Source: Thiobacillus sp. (lineage in GTDB: Bacteria; Pseudomonadota; Gammaproteobacteria; Burkholderiales; Thiobacillaceae). Taken from it: a DNA stretch of 47,766 nt. Position 1 is the stretch's first letter; every line of letters starts with the position of its first letter. Below are positions 38,230-47,427 of the stretch, in pieces. A program made the translations under genes and the position numbers. The notes below the pieces were generated by a model. It was not told the origin of the DNA. It saw only the letters and a program-made list of their open reading frames with translations, and made no database searches. Location: the NCBI GenBank assembly GCA_018262815.1, contig JADFDN010000006.1, forward strand, positions 1 to 47,766. Reading direction: 5' to 3'.

Positions 38230-38634
38230 ATGGACTGGACCCTGTTCGGCTCGGCACTGCTGTCGTCCACCCTGTTCCCCGGCGGCTCCGAAGCGCTGTT
38301 GATCTATCGCCTCAATCAGGGCGCCGACCCGCTCGCCAGCGTGGCCACCGCCACGGCCGGCAACGTGCTCGGCAGCCTGATCACCTATGCCATGGGACGG
38401 TTCGGCCGGCAGGCCGTGCGCCGCGGGAGCGAGAAAGCCGAGCGCCACGTCGCGCGCGCCGAGCGCTGGTTCGCCCGCTTCGGCCGCCCCAGCCTGCTGC
38501 TGGCATGGCTGCCGGTGGTCGGCGATCCGCTGTGCCTGGTCGCCGGCGTGCTGCGCGTCGGGATGGGCAGCTTCCTCGTGCTGGTGACGCTGGGCAAGTT
38601 GGCGCGCTATGCCGCGCTGGCGTGGTTCGTCTGA
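38230..38634 (+). CDS. YqaA/SNARE-associated (DedA-like) membrane protein
   Basis: The 134-residue protein begins MDWTLFGSALLSSTLFPGGS and has about three to four membrane helices with GNVLGSLITYAMGRFGR and a conserved segment LLLAWLPVVGDPLCLVAGV, typical of YqaA proteins in the DedA/VTT superfamily. Members of that superfamily help to translocate lipids or maintain the membrane; the exact role of YqaA is unknown. AGGA precedes the ATG. It converges on the RND operon. Confidence 0.85.
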   Translation: MDWTLFGSALLSSTLFPGGSEALLIYRLNQGADPLASVATATAGNVLGSLITYAMGRFGRQAVRRGSEKAERHVARAERWFARFGRPSLLLAWLPVVGDPLCLVAGVLRVGMGSFLVLVTLGKLARYAALAWFV

Positions 38635-41600
38635 TCAGGCGAAGCGCGCACGCCAGCGCACCAGCGCCGCTTCCAGGCGCGCCATGCTGACGTAGAAGGT
38701 GGGCGTGATGTAGAGCGTGAGGAACTGCGAGAACACCAGACCGCCGACCACCGCGATGCCGAGCGGGCGGCGCGCTTCGCCGCCGGCACCGAAGCCGATC
38801 GCGATCGGCAGCGTGGCGAAGATCGCAGCGAAGGTGGTCATCATGATCGGCCGCAGACGCACCTGGCAGGCCTCGACGATGGCGTCCTCGGCGCTCATGC
38901 CGGCGCGCTGCCGGGTCAGCGCGAAATCGATCATCATGATGCCGTTCTTCTTCACCAGGCCGACCAGCAGGATGATGCCGACGAAGCTGAAGATGTTGAG
39001 CTCCTCGTCCATCAGCAGCAGCACCAGCAGCGCCCCGAATCCTGCCAGCGGCAGCGCGGTGAGGATGGTCAGCGGATGGCCGAGATGCTCGTACAGCACC
39101 GCCAGCACCATGTAGATCACGATGACGGTGAACAGCAGCAAGAGCGGCAACTGCACCGTCGACTCCTGGAACTTCTGCGCGGCGCCGGTGAGCTGCAGCG
39201 CCACCTCCGCCGGCGCCACTTCCCGCGCCGCCTCCAGCGCGCTGCCCAGCGCGGCATCGAGCGAGGCGCCGGGTGCGAGGTTGAACGACAGGGTGACGGC
39301 GGGCTGCTGGCCGTAATGGTGCACCGCGATCGGGCCGACGCCCGCTTCCACCCGGGCCACCGCGTCCAGCCGCGTGAGTCCGCCCGACGCGGTTTTCAGG
39401 GGAAGCTGGCCGATGACCGCCGGGTTCAGCTGCGCTTCGGGCAGCGCCTTGATGCTCACCACATACTGGTCGCTGGCGCCGTAGATTTCGCTGATGCGGC
39501 GTCCCCCCAGTGCGTCGTACAGGGTCTGCTGCACCTGCTGCGCAGTGATGCCGAGGCGAGCCGCCTCGATCGGATCGAGGCTGACGCGCAGTTCGGGATT
39601 GCGCAATTCGAGGTTGCTGTTGACGTCCTCGATCAGCGGTACCGACTCTAGCCGCTTTTCGACCGCGGCGGAAGCCGATTTCAGCACGTCGAAATCCCCT
39701 GCGGTAAGGGTCAGCTGATAGTCGCTGCTGGACACCAGTGCGCCGACGTTGATCGATGCCGGGTTTTGATACGTGACATTGATGCCGCCGATCCTGCGCG
39801 TCGCCGCGCGCAGCTCTTCGATGACCTCGTCCGCGCCGGGCCGCGTATTTCGCGGCGTCAGGCGGATCACCAGCCGTCCGACGTTGCCGCCGGTGACGCC
39901 GCCGCCGCCCTGTCCGGCCGAGGACATCATGCCTTCGACCGCCGGGTGCTGCTGGACGATGGATGCGAGCTGCTGCTGGCGCGTCGACAGCTCTTCGAAC
40001 GGGATGCCTTCCGGATATTGCACGCTGGCGAAGATCATGCCGGAGTCGACCCGCGGGATGAAGCCCTGTTTGACCTGGCCGGCCAGCCAGACCATCGCCC
40101 CCAGCACCGCGACCGAAAACAGCAGCATGGCGCCGCGATGGCGCATCGACGCCCGCAGGGTATCGCCATAAAAGCGGCGGAAGCGGTTGAAGCCGGCGTC
40201 GAAGGCGCGCGACAGCGGATTGTTGAGCGGTTCGTGCACCAGGCCGCGCGCGCACAGCATCGGCGTGAGCGTCAGCGCCACCACGCCGGACAGCAGCACG
40301 GCGACGCCGATGCTAACCGCGAATTCCTGGAACAGCCGCCCGATCATACCGCCCATGAAAAGGATCGGCAGGAACACGGCGGCGAGCGAGATCGTCATCG
40401 ACAGCACGGTGAAGCCGATCTCCTGTGCACCGTCGAGCGCAGCCTGCAGGCGGGTCTTGCCCATGTCGAGGTGGCGCGCGATGTTCTCGATCACCACCAC
40501 CGCGTCGTCGACGACGAAACCGATCGCCAGCGTGATCGCCATCAGCGACAGGTTGTTGAGGCTGTAGCCCAGCAGGTGCATGAAGGCGAAGGTGCCGAGC
40601 AGCGAGCTCGGCAGCACCAGCGCCGCGATCAGCGTGGCACGCAGGTTGTGCAGGAAGGCGAAGATGACGAGGATCACCAGGGCCAGCGCGAGGATCAGCG
40701 TGAAATTGACTTCGTGCAGCGAATCCCGGACGAAGCGCGAGCGGTCGGAATGCACCTGCAGGGCGACGCCGTCCGGCAGTTCTTCCTCGATCTGCGGCAG
40801 CATCGCGCGGATGCGCTCGGCGACCTCGACCGTGTTCGCGCCCGGCTGGCGCTGCACCGCCAGCACGATGGCGCGGGTGCCGTTGTACCAGGTGCGGCGC
40901 TTGTCGTCCTCGACGCCGTCCTCGGCGCGGCCGAGGTCCTTCACCCGGAGCGCGGTGCCGTCGTGGTAGGCGACGATGATGTCGCCGAAATCCCTGGCGT
41001 TGGCGAGCGCCACCGGCGCCTTCACCGTGTAGGCGCGGGTGGCGCCGTCGAGCGTGCCGGACGGCAGGTTGGCGTTGGCCGTCTGCACCTTCTGGATGAC
41101 GTCGGCAAAGGTGAGCCCGCGCGCCTGCAATTTGGCGGGGTCGAGATACAGCCGCAGCGCGTATTTCTGCGAGCCGAACACCAGCACCTGCGCCACCCCG
41201 GACAGGCTGGACAGCCGCTGCGCCACGCGCGAATCGGCGATGGCGTCGAGCTCGGTCAGGGGCAGGCGCTCGGCCGACAGCGCCAGATACAGGATGGGCG
41301 AATCCGCCGGGTTGATCTTTCGCAGCTGCGGCGGGTCCATGCCCTGCGGCAGGTTGCGCGCCGCCTGCGCGATCGCGGTCTGGACGTCCTGCGCGGCGGC
41401 GTCGATGTCGCGCCCGAGTTCGAACTGCAGGGTGATGCTGGTCGAGCCCTGGCTCGACTGCGAGCTCATCGATTCGATCCCGGCCACCGTCGCCAGCTGC
41501 CGTTCCAGCGGCGTCGCCACGGTGTTGCCCATGGTTTCCGGGTTGGCACCGGGCAACGAGGCGCTGATGCGCAGCGTGGGAAAATCCACCTGCGGCAGAT

Positions 41601-41706
41601 CGTTCACCGGCAGCTGGGTGTAGGCGAGCGCGCCGAACAGCGCCATCGCCAGCACCAGCATCAGCGTGGCAACCGGGCGTTCGATGAAAAGGCGCGACAG
41701 ATTCAT
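38635..41706 (-). CDS. RND efflux permease, AcrB/MdtB-C family (HAE1)
   Basis: The 1023-residue protein is full length and begins MNLSRLFIERPVATLMLVLA. It shows twelve membrane helices and two large periplasmic loops, with the proton-relay aspartates in IGFVVDDAVVVIENIAR. The motifs place it in the hydrophobe/amphiphile efflux group, nearest to MdtB/MdtC-type pumps, not to heavy-metal CusA. It exports drugs or lipophilic compounds from periplasm or membrane by proton antiport. Its start overlaps the adaptor's stop (ATGA), so permease, adaptor and TolC-like channel form one operon. Confidence 0.94.
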   Translation of the reverse strand: MNLSRLFIERPVATLMLVLAMALFGALAYTQLPVNDLPQVDFPTLRISASLPGANPETMGNTVATPLERQLATVAGIESMSSQSSQGSTSITLQFELGRDIDAAAQDVQTAIAQAARNLPQGMDPPQLRKINPADSPILYLALSAERLPLTELDAIADSRVAQRLSSLSGVAQVLVFGSQKYALRLYLDPAKLQARGLTFADVIQKVQTANANLPSGTLDGATRAYTVKAPVALANARDFGDIIVAYHDGTALRVKDLGRAEDGVEDDKRRTWYNGTRAIVLAVQRQPGANTVEVAERIRAMLPQIEEELPDGVALQVHSDRSRFVRDSLHEVNFTLILALALVILVIFAFLHNLRATLIAALVLPSSLLGTFAFMHLLGYSLNNLSLMAITLAIGFVVDDAVVVIENIARHLDMGKTRLQAALDGAQEIGFTVLSMTISLAAVFLPILFMGGMIGRLFQEFAVSIGVAVLLSGVVALTLTPMLCARGLVHEPLNNPLSRAFDAGFNRFRRFYGDTLRASMRHRGAMLLFSVAVLGAMVWLAGQVKQGFIPRVDSGMIFASVQYPEGIPFEELSTRQQQLASIVQQHPAVEGMMSSAGQGGGGVTGGNVGRLVIRLTPRNTRPGADEVIEELRAATRRIGGINVTYQNPASINVGALVSSSDYQLTLTAGDFDVLKSASAAVEKRLESVPLIEDVNSNLELRNPELRVSLDPIEAARLGITAQQVQQTLYDALGGRRISEIYGASDQYVVSIKALPEAQLNPAVIGQLPLKTASGGLTRLDAVARVEAGVGPIAVHHYGQQPAVTLSFNLAPGASLDAALGSALEAAREVAPAEVALQLTGAAQKFQESTVQLPLLLLFTVIVIYMVLAVLYEHLGHPLTILTALPLAGFGALLVLLLMDEELNIFSFVGIILLVGLVKKNGIMMIDFALTRQRAGMSAEDAIVEACQVRLRPIMMTTFAAIFATLPIAIGFGAGGEARRPLGIAVVGGLVFSQFLTLYITPTFYVSMARLEAALVRWRARFA

Positions 41707-42818
41707 CGGCGCGCGCTTTCGAGCGTGACCGGGTTGCCCGCCTTGAGCCGCTGCGGAATCTCGACCAGCACCGGCTCGCCGGCGCGCAGGTCGCCCTCCA
41801 CCATCTGCTCGCCATCGAGGCTGCGTATCAGTTCGACTTGCTGAATCACCGCCTTGCCGTCGCGCACGACGTAAACATAAGCGCCTTCCTGCGCATGCTG
41901 CAGCGCCGCCTCGGGCACCACCCGGGCATCCGGCAGGACGCCCAGCAGCAGGCGCACCCGCACGCCCTGCCCCGACAGCAGGGCAGGCGGCGACGCCTTC
42001 AGCCGCACCTTGATCGGCACCGCGCCGGTGGCGGCGTCGATCTGAGAATCGACGAACACCAGTTCGCCCTGCGCCTGCACCGAGCGCTCCACGTCAGGGA
42101 AAACCTCGGCCGTCACCTTGCCCCGTGCACGGGCCGCCGCCAGTTCCGGCCAGTCCTGCTGCGCCACGCTGGCACGCACGTCGAGTGCGCCGGGCGCGAT
42201 CAGCGTGGTCAGCGGTTCGCCGCCCGCCTGCACCAGACTGCCCGCGCGTATATCGATGCGACCGACGCGCCCGGCGATCGGCGCGCGGATCTGCGCATAC
42301 TCCACATCGAGTCGCGCCGACTCCATCTCGGCGCGGGCCGTGCCGGCGCGCGCACGCGCGGTCTCCAGCGCCACCTGGGCGTCGTCGAATTCCTGGCGGC
42401 TGATGTAGCCCGACTGCATCAGCGGCGCCAGGCGTTCCAGTTTCTTCTCCGCCTCGGCGGTCTCGGCGCGTGCGCCGGTCAGGACGGCCTGACTCTGCGC
42501 AATGCGCGCCTGGGCAGGACGCGCATCCAGGCTGAACAGCAGCTGCCCGGCGCGCACGGCATCGCCTTCCTGCACGTGCTGCTTCAGTACCGTACCGCTC
42601 ACCTGGGCGACGACGGCGACCTGCTGGGCCGCTTCCAGCGTGCCGGGCAGATCGATCACCCGCGGAAAATCACGTACCGCCACCGGCACGGTTTTCACGC
42701 TGAGGGCGCGGTCTCCGCTGCCCTTGCGAGCATCGCCAGTCTGCTGGTTCTGGATGCGGTACACCACGCCGGCGACCAGGGCGAGCACGATGACGAGGAG
42801 AAGAATGCGCAGTTTCAT
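41703..42818 (-). CDS. RND efflux periplasmic adaptor (membrane fusion protein)
   Basis: The 371-residue protein has a single N-terminal membrane anchor (LRILLLVIVLALVAGVVYRI), then the usual lipoyl, hairpin and beta-barrel order: VAVVAQVSGTVLKQHVQEGD, a coiled coil (ARIAQSQAVLTGARAETAEA) and IRAPIAGRVGRIDIRAGSLV. No lipobox is present. It bridges the RND permease and the outer-membrane channel. Its start overlaps the channel gene's stop and its stop overlaps the permease start, so all three are translationally coupled. Confidence 0.93.
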   Translation of the reverse strand: MKLRILLLVIVLALVAGVVYRIQNQQTGDARKGSGDRALSVKTVPVAVRDFPRVIDLPGTLEAAQQVAVVAQVSGTVLKQHVQEGDAVRAGQLLFSLDARPAQARIAQSQAVLTGARAETAEAEKKLERLAPLMQSGYISRQEFDDAQVALETARARAGTARAEMESARLDVEYAQIRAPIAGRVGRIDIRAGSLVQAGGEPLTTLIAPGALDVRASVAQQDWPELAAARARGKVTAEVFPDVERSVQAQGELVFVDSQIDAATGAVPIKVRLKASPPALLSGQGVRVRLLLGVLPDARVVPEAALQHAQEGAYVYVVRDGKAVIQQVELIRSLDGEQMVEGDLRAGEPVLVEIPQRLKAGNPVTLESARR

Positions 42819-44221
42819 GGTGGGTTCGCGGACGTGACGAGGGGCAAACGGCCCAGCGCGTGATTCAAACGGGAAAATGCGGCCAGCCAGTCGCTGTCGG
42901 CCTGCGCCTGCGCCTGGCGCGCGCGCGCCAGGTCGGCCTGGGCGGTCAGCAGTTCGAGCAGGCTGCCGACGCCTGCGCCATAGCGCGCCTCGGCTGCACG
43001 CGCCGATTCGCTGGCGCTGTCGAACTGCGTCGCCACGCCTTCGCGCTGCGTCTGCGCATGGCGCACGTCGTGATACGCCTCGGCCACCGCCAGGGCCACC
43101 TGGCTACGCTGGCTGTCGGCCTCGGCCTGCAGGCGCTCGGCATCGCGCTCGGCGGCGCGCGCCTGCGCCGCCAGCCGGCCGCCGTCGAAAAGCGGCACCG
43201 ACAGGTTCACGCCCACGCTGTATGAGGTGGACGGCGTCCGTTCGTCTTCCAGAAAAAAGGTACGCCCGGTGTTGGCGGTGAGCGACAGGCTGGGCCAGCG
43301 CGCGGCGCGCGCGCGTTCGGCCTCAGAGCGGGCGCTCGCCGCCGCCGCCTGCAGCGCACGCAGATCGGGACGCTGGCGCTCGGCTTCGGCGAGCAGGTCG
43401 GCCAGCAGGACGGCGGCGTCCAGCGGGGTGGGCGGCATGCCCTCCCAGGCGAGCACCAGCGTCTGCGTCTGGGCGATTCCTGCTGCCTGCTTCAGCGTGG
43501 CCTCGGCCTTCGCCAGGTCACGCTCGGCTGCCTGGCGCGCCAGCGTCGCTTCGCTCGAGGCGGCGCGCGCACGCAATTGATCGGCGCGCGCAGCCAGCCC
43601 GCCGCGCAACCGCACCTCGACCGCATCGAGGCTGGAGCGCAAGGCGGTCTCCTGCTGTGCCTGTGCTGCCACCACTGCGCGTGCGGCGAGCACGGCGTAA
43701 TAGGCGGTCTCGACCTCGGCGATCGTATTCTGCAGGGTGCGATTGCCGTTCAGCAGGCTGGCGATGAGCTGGTAGCGCTGGGTGTCGATGCTGGCTGCAC
43801 GCGCACCGAAGTCGTACAGCACATAGGCGAGGCTCAGGCTGGGGCCGTAGCGATGCAGGGTGGGGACGGGCGAACCGGAACTCGACAAGGCACGGCTGCG
43901 GGTGAAATTGAATTGTCCGGTGAGGGAGGGCCAGTTCGCAGCGGTGGCGACATCCAGCCGTGCCGCTTCGGCCTGGATGCCGAGCCAGGCGGCACGCGAT
44001 TCCGCACGCTCGCGCAGCGCATGCTCGGTCAGCGCGGCCAGGCTGTCGAAGCGAATGGCGTCCGCCCGCTCGACCGTCGGCCGCGCCAGTTCAGGCAGCG
44101 CATCGAGCTGCAGCCAGAACGCACCGGGACGCTCAGGCAGAACGAGCGCGGCGCCATGGCCCCACGACGGCCATAGCGCAAGCGATGCGCACAACAGGAG
44201 ACGATACGGGATGGGTTTCAA
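42815..44221 (-). CDS. TolC-family outer-membrane efflux channel
   Basis: The product of about 468 residues has a signal peptide (YRLLLCASLALWPSWGHGAA) and the internal repeat of TolC-type proteins, with LAYVLYDFGARAASIDTQRY and LSVPLFDGGRLAAQARAAER. Long alanine-rich helices dominate. There is no lipobox. I chose a TTG at 44221 because no ATG or GTG lies between the in-frame upstream sequence and the signal peptide; a ribosome-binding site is not evident. It is the first gene of the RND operon. Confidence 0.85.
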   Translation of the reverse strand: MKPIPYRLLLCASLALWPSWGHGAALVLPERPGAFWLQLDALPELARPTVERADAIRFDSLAALTEHALRERAESRAAWLGIQAEAARLDVATAANWPSLTGQFNFTRSRALSSSGSPVPTLHRYGPSLSLAYVLYDFGARAASIDTQRYQLIASLLNGNRTLQNTIAEVETAYYAVLAARAVVAAQAQQETALRSSLDAVEVRLRGGLAARADQLRARAASSEATLARQAAERDLAKAEATLKQAAGIAQTQTLVLAWEGMPPTPLDAAVLLADLLAEAERQRPDLRALQAAAASARSEAERARAARWPSLSLTANTGRTFFLEDERTPSTSYSVGVNLSVPLFDGGRLAAQARAAERDAERLQAEADSQRSQVALAVAEAYHDVRHAQTQREGVATQFDSASESARAAEARYGAGVGSLLELLTAQADLARARQAQAQADSDWLAAFSRLNHALGRLPLVTSANPP

Positions 44222-44502
44222 GGTAAAGCGATTGTAAGCGAGTCTCAAATCCGACTGTGCAGCGCGTATGCGAGTTCCGGCTTCGCACGCGCCGGGAAAT
44301 TGGGCGGGCACGCCCTGTCTGGCCGGCGGCGCAGGCATGAGCTGGAAGAACCAGATATATCCTTGCTGGCTGAAATATGCATGACACAAGGGATCGATAG
44401 GATGCCTCGCGTACCGGGTCGACTGAGTGTGGCGTGGCGGGAAACCAGAAAACGCTGCCGACCGGCACAACCTCCATTCATGCTTTCAAAGGGAAAACTT
44501 CC

Positions 44503-45891
44503 ATGATGCTCAAGAAACTCTCGCTCGCAATCGGCCTGGTCCTGGCCGGCTCCACGGCCTTCGCCGGCGGCACCTCCTTCGAAGACTTCACGCCCTTGGT
44601 CGGCGACGTCGGTGCCGGCACGCTGCCCGAATCTGCGCCTTACAAACTGTCCTCGCCGCACTTCAGCCAGATGACCATCGCAGCACGCGACGTCACCCAG
44701 GCCACGCGCTTCGACAGCGGCAACTGGGACATGCACACCGTGAACGAGAACGGCCCCGAAGCCGGCCGCTTCCTGTTCACCGTGTTCGAGACCGGCCAGG
44801 CCGGCATCCAGCGCACCGATCTGCGCACCATGCAGACCGAGACCATCTGGCACAGCCCGGCCGCTTCCCCCGCGCTGGACAGCCACAAGTCCTTCGACGC
44901 CTCGCGCTGGACCCCCTGGGGCAGCTTCCTGACCGCCGAAGAGTCCTGGAGCGACCCGGCTGCCGTCCCCACGAGCCACTATGGCCGCCTGTTCGAAGTG
45001 GTCAATCCGTTGGCCGCCCCCGCCGACATCGTGATCAAGCACCGCGACATCCTGCCGCGCGTGTCGCACGAAGGCCTGGCGTTCGACAAGAAGAACAACC
45101 TGTACTTCATCGACGAGCGCAACGACAGCCACATCTTCAAGTTCACCTCGGCCAACCCGCATGCCGACAACGGCGACGACTTCTTCGCCGCCGGCCAGAC
45201 CTTCGTGCTGCGCGTGGGCGACGGCACGGTTGAAGAGGCCACCGGCGCCGCCACCTGGATTCCGCTGACCGACAACAACGGCGTGGCCCTGCCGGGCGCC
45301 GTGGTCGTCACCGACCCCAACGGCCTGACCGCGATCGACGGCCGCGCCACCCCGAACCTGCCGGCCTTCCTCGGCACCAACTTCGACCGTCCCGAAGATC
45401 TGGAGATCAAGACCCTGAAGAACGGCAAGCAGATGCTGTTCGTGGCCACCACCACCAACAACAAGGTGTTCTCGATCGACCTGCGCAGCGACACGGTCAA
45501 GCTGTTCGCCAGCCGCGACACGCTGGACATGGCCACCGGCGCGCCCGTCGGCACCCAGTTCACCAGCCCGGACAACCTGGCGATCGACGCCGACGGCAAC
45601 ATCTACATCGTCGAAGACCAGCCGGGCGGCATCGAAGACGTCTGGTTCGCCAAGGACGAGAACAATGACGGCGTCGCCGAAGCTGTCGGCAAGTGGGCGA
45701 GCCTGTCGACCGTCGGCGCGGAAAGCACCGGTCTGTACTTCGACCCCTTCAAGTCGAACACTGCCTACATCAACGTGCAGCACCCTTCCAGCAAGGTCGA
45801 TCGCACCATCATGATCACCACGCCTTGCCAGAAGACGAAGGGCGACCACGGCCACCACTACGGCCATCACAAAGGTCATGACAATGACTGA
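44503..45891 (+). CDS. PhoX-like (DUF839) secreted protein with His-rich tail
   Basis: The 462-residue protein has a Sec signal peptide (MMLKKLSLAIGLVLAGSTAF) and a PhoX/DUF839 beta-propeller, with GSFLTAEESWSDP, RVSHEGLAFDKKNNLYFID, FDRPEDLEIKTLKNGKQ and FTSPDNLAIDADGNIYIVED. PhoX enzymes are calcium/iron alkaline phosphatases, usually exported by Tat. Here there is no twin-arginine motif, and the protein ends in a His-rich tail (GHHYGHHKGHDND). It is shorter than standard PhoX, so phosphatase activity is uncertain. AAAGGG precedes the ATG. Two hairpins follow the gene, the second a good terminator. Confidence 0.85.
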   Translation: MMLKKLSLAIGLVLAGSTAFAGGTSFEDFTPLVGDVGAGTLPESAPYKLSSPHFSQMTIAARDVTQATRFDSGNWDMHTVNENGPEAGRFLFTVFETGQAGIQRTDLRTMQTETIWHSPAASPALDSHKSFDASRWTPWGSFLTAEESWSDPAAVPTSHYGRLFEVVNPLAAPADIVIKHRDILPRVSHEGLAFDKKNNLYFIDERNDSHIFKFTSANPHADNGDDFFAAGQTFVLRVGDGTVEEATGAATWIPLTDNNGVALPGAVVVTDPNGLTAIDGRATPNLPAFLGTNFDRPEDLEIKTLKNGKQMLFVATTTNNKVFSIDLRSDTVKLFASRDTLDMATGAPVGTQFTSPDNLAIDADGNIYIVEDQPGGIEDVWFAKDENNDGVAEAVGKWASLSTVGAESTGLYFDPFKSNTAYINVQHPSSKVDRTIMITTPCQKTKGDHGHHYGHHKGHDND

Positions 45892-45917
45892 ATGAGGCGG
45901 TCCTGACAGGGACTCCA

Positions 45918-45981
45918 CCCGCCGTCGTCAGCTGGACGGCGGGAAATCGAGCCCCGCTGGCGTAAGCCGGCGGGGCTTTTT
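45918..45981 (+). terminator. Double hairpin terminator after the PhoX-like gene
   Basis: The first stem is CCCGCCGTC/GACGGCGGG (45918-45926, 45935-45943). The second is AGCCCCGCTGG/CCGGCGGGGCT (45950-45960, 45967-45977), with a six-base loop and a run of T. Confidence 0.88.
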
Positions 45982-46037
45982 CATGCCTGCGACCTGACCT
46001 CAATCCGGGCTCAAAACGCGCGAAAAGGCGCCGCGAA

Positions 46038-46403
46038 TCAGAGCTCGGAAAACAGGTACGCCAGCAGCGCGATACCCAGCACGACAACCGACAGATTCAT
46101 CGCGATGCCCGGCCAGGTGCAATAGCGCGCGGGGATTTCGACGGGCTTGAGCGTCTTCAGCACGCGCCGGAACTGTACGATGGAAAAGCCGATGACCAAC
46201 AGGGCCAGGGCGATGAACGCGATGCCGATCCAGAACGACAGGTCGCGTCCCGCATGAGTGGGATCCTGACGCAGCACATGCAGAAACAGGCCAAAGCGTT
46301 CCAGCACGAAACCAAAGGCCATCAGCGTGAGACCGGTGCGGTTCCACGCCATCAATGTGCGCTCGGCGGCGAAAAAGACGCGCGGGTCGTTGAGATCGGA
46401 CAT
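46038..46403 (-). CDS. DUF202 (YidH-like) membrane protein
   Basis: The 121-residue protein begins MSDLNDPRVFFAAERTLMAW, the DUF202 signature region (AERTLMAWNRTGLTLMAFGF), and has three membrane helices ending in SVVVLGIALLAYLFSEL. The function is unknown. Its ATG shares one base with the stop of oxyR, so it is made with OxyR and possibly belongs to the peroxide response. Confidence 0.88.
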   Translation of the reverse strand: MSDLNDPRVFFAAERTLMAWNRTGLTLMAFGFVLERFGLFLHVLRQDPTHAGRDLSFWIGIAFIALALLVIGFSIVQFRRVLKTLKPVEIPARYCTWPGIAMNLSVVVLGIALLAYLFSEL

Positions 46404-47308
46404 CAGACGGGCTCCACCTCGCTGGGCAGAGTGCTTTTCAGCGTCTGTGCCAGGTGCTCGAAGGTTTCGGGAAACGGTGCACGCTTGCGCCACACCAGGG
46501 CGATGGTGCGCCCGGGCGCCGGCGCCTTGAAGGGCCGGATTTCGACTGCCTTCTTGTTCGCGCGCGGGGCCGCGTCCACCGCCAGCGCCGGCAGCAGCGT
46601 CAGCCCCAGCCCCATGGCGACCATCTGGCGCAGCGTTTCCAGGCTGGTGGCACGCACCTCCTCGCGGCCGCGCGAGCCGCTCCCGCAGACGTCGAGCGCC
46701 TGGTCGCGCAGGCAGTGGCCTTCATCCAGCAGCAGCAGTTTCTCGGCCATGATGTCGGAGACCTTCAGCGTGTCGCGGCTGGCCAGCGCATGCCCGGCCG
46801 GCAGCGCAGCGAAAAACGGTTCGTAGAACAGCGGCTCGACGCGCAGGCTGTCGTCGGCGACAGGCAACGCCAGCAGGCCGGCATCGAGCTTGCCGTCGGT
46901 CAGGTGTTCGAGGATTTGCGGCGTCATTTCCTCGCGCAGCAGCAGACGCAGGTCGGGATGTTTCCTGTGCACCAGGGTCAGGGCATGCGGCAGATAGTAG
47001 GGACCGAGAGTGGGGATCACGCCGAGATGGAGCGTGCGGGCCATTGGATCCTGCGCGTGCTTGGCCAGCTCCCGGATGCGCTCGGCCTCTTCGACGATGT
47101 TGCGCGCCGCCTGCAGGATTTCCTTGCCGATGGGGGTCGGGGTGACCCGTTTCAGGCTGCGGTCGAACAGCGTCACGCCGAGGAAATCCTCCAGCTTCTT
47201 GATCTGGGTCGACAGCGTCGACTGGGTGATGAAGCAGGCCTCGGCCGCGCGGCCGAAGTGACCGTGATCCGCCAGTGCCACCAGATATTTCAGTTCCTGC
47301 AGGGTCAT
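46403..47308 (-). CDS. oxyR: Hydrogen-peroxide-responsive LysR regulator
   Basis: The 301-residue protein has an N-terminal winged helix (FGRAAEACFITQSTLSTQIK) and a LysR effector domain with the OxyR redox pair in GHCLRDQALDVCG, where the two cysteines are eight residues apart as C199 and C208 of E. coli OxyR. Oxidation by peroxide to a disulfide turns on its targets. It is divergent from katA, the expected target, and shares the gap at 47309-47427, where an inverted repeat lies. Confidence 0.94.
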   Translation of the reverse strand: MTLQELKYLVALADHGHFGRAAEACFITQSTLSTQIKKLEDFLGVTLFDRSLKRVTPTPIGKEILQAARNIVEEAERIRELAKHAQDPMARTLHLGVIPTLGPYYLPHALTLVHRKHPDLRLLLREEMTPQILEHLTDGKLDAGLLALPVADDSLRVEPLFYEPFFAALPAGHALASRDTLKVSDIMAEKLLLLDEGHCLRDQALDVCGSGSRGREEVRATSLETLRQMVAMGLGLTLLPALAVDAAPRANKKAVEIRPFKAPAPGRTIALVWRKRAPFPETFEHLAQTLKSTLPSEVEPV

Positions 47309-47324
47309 GTCTGCTCGGTAGATT

Positions 47325-47361
47325 TTATCAATTGATTCATTCTAAACAATTCATTGGATAA
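47325..47361. promoter_or_regulatory. Inverted repeat between oxyR and katA
   Basis: TTATCAATTGA (47325-47335) faces TCATTGGATAA (47351-47361), with nine of eleven bases complementary. The location between oxyR and katA makes it a candidate OxyR operator. Its spacing does not follow the E. coli four-site ATAG consensus strictly. Confidence 0.5.
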
Positions 47362-47427
47362 ATAAACGATGGTGGCCTTAAATGCATTCATTGCGCCGCC
47401 CGGGCGCGCCATCCAAGGAGAAACGAA

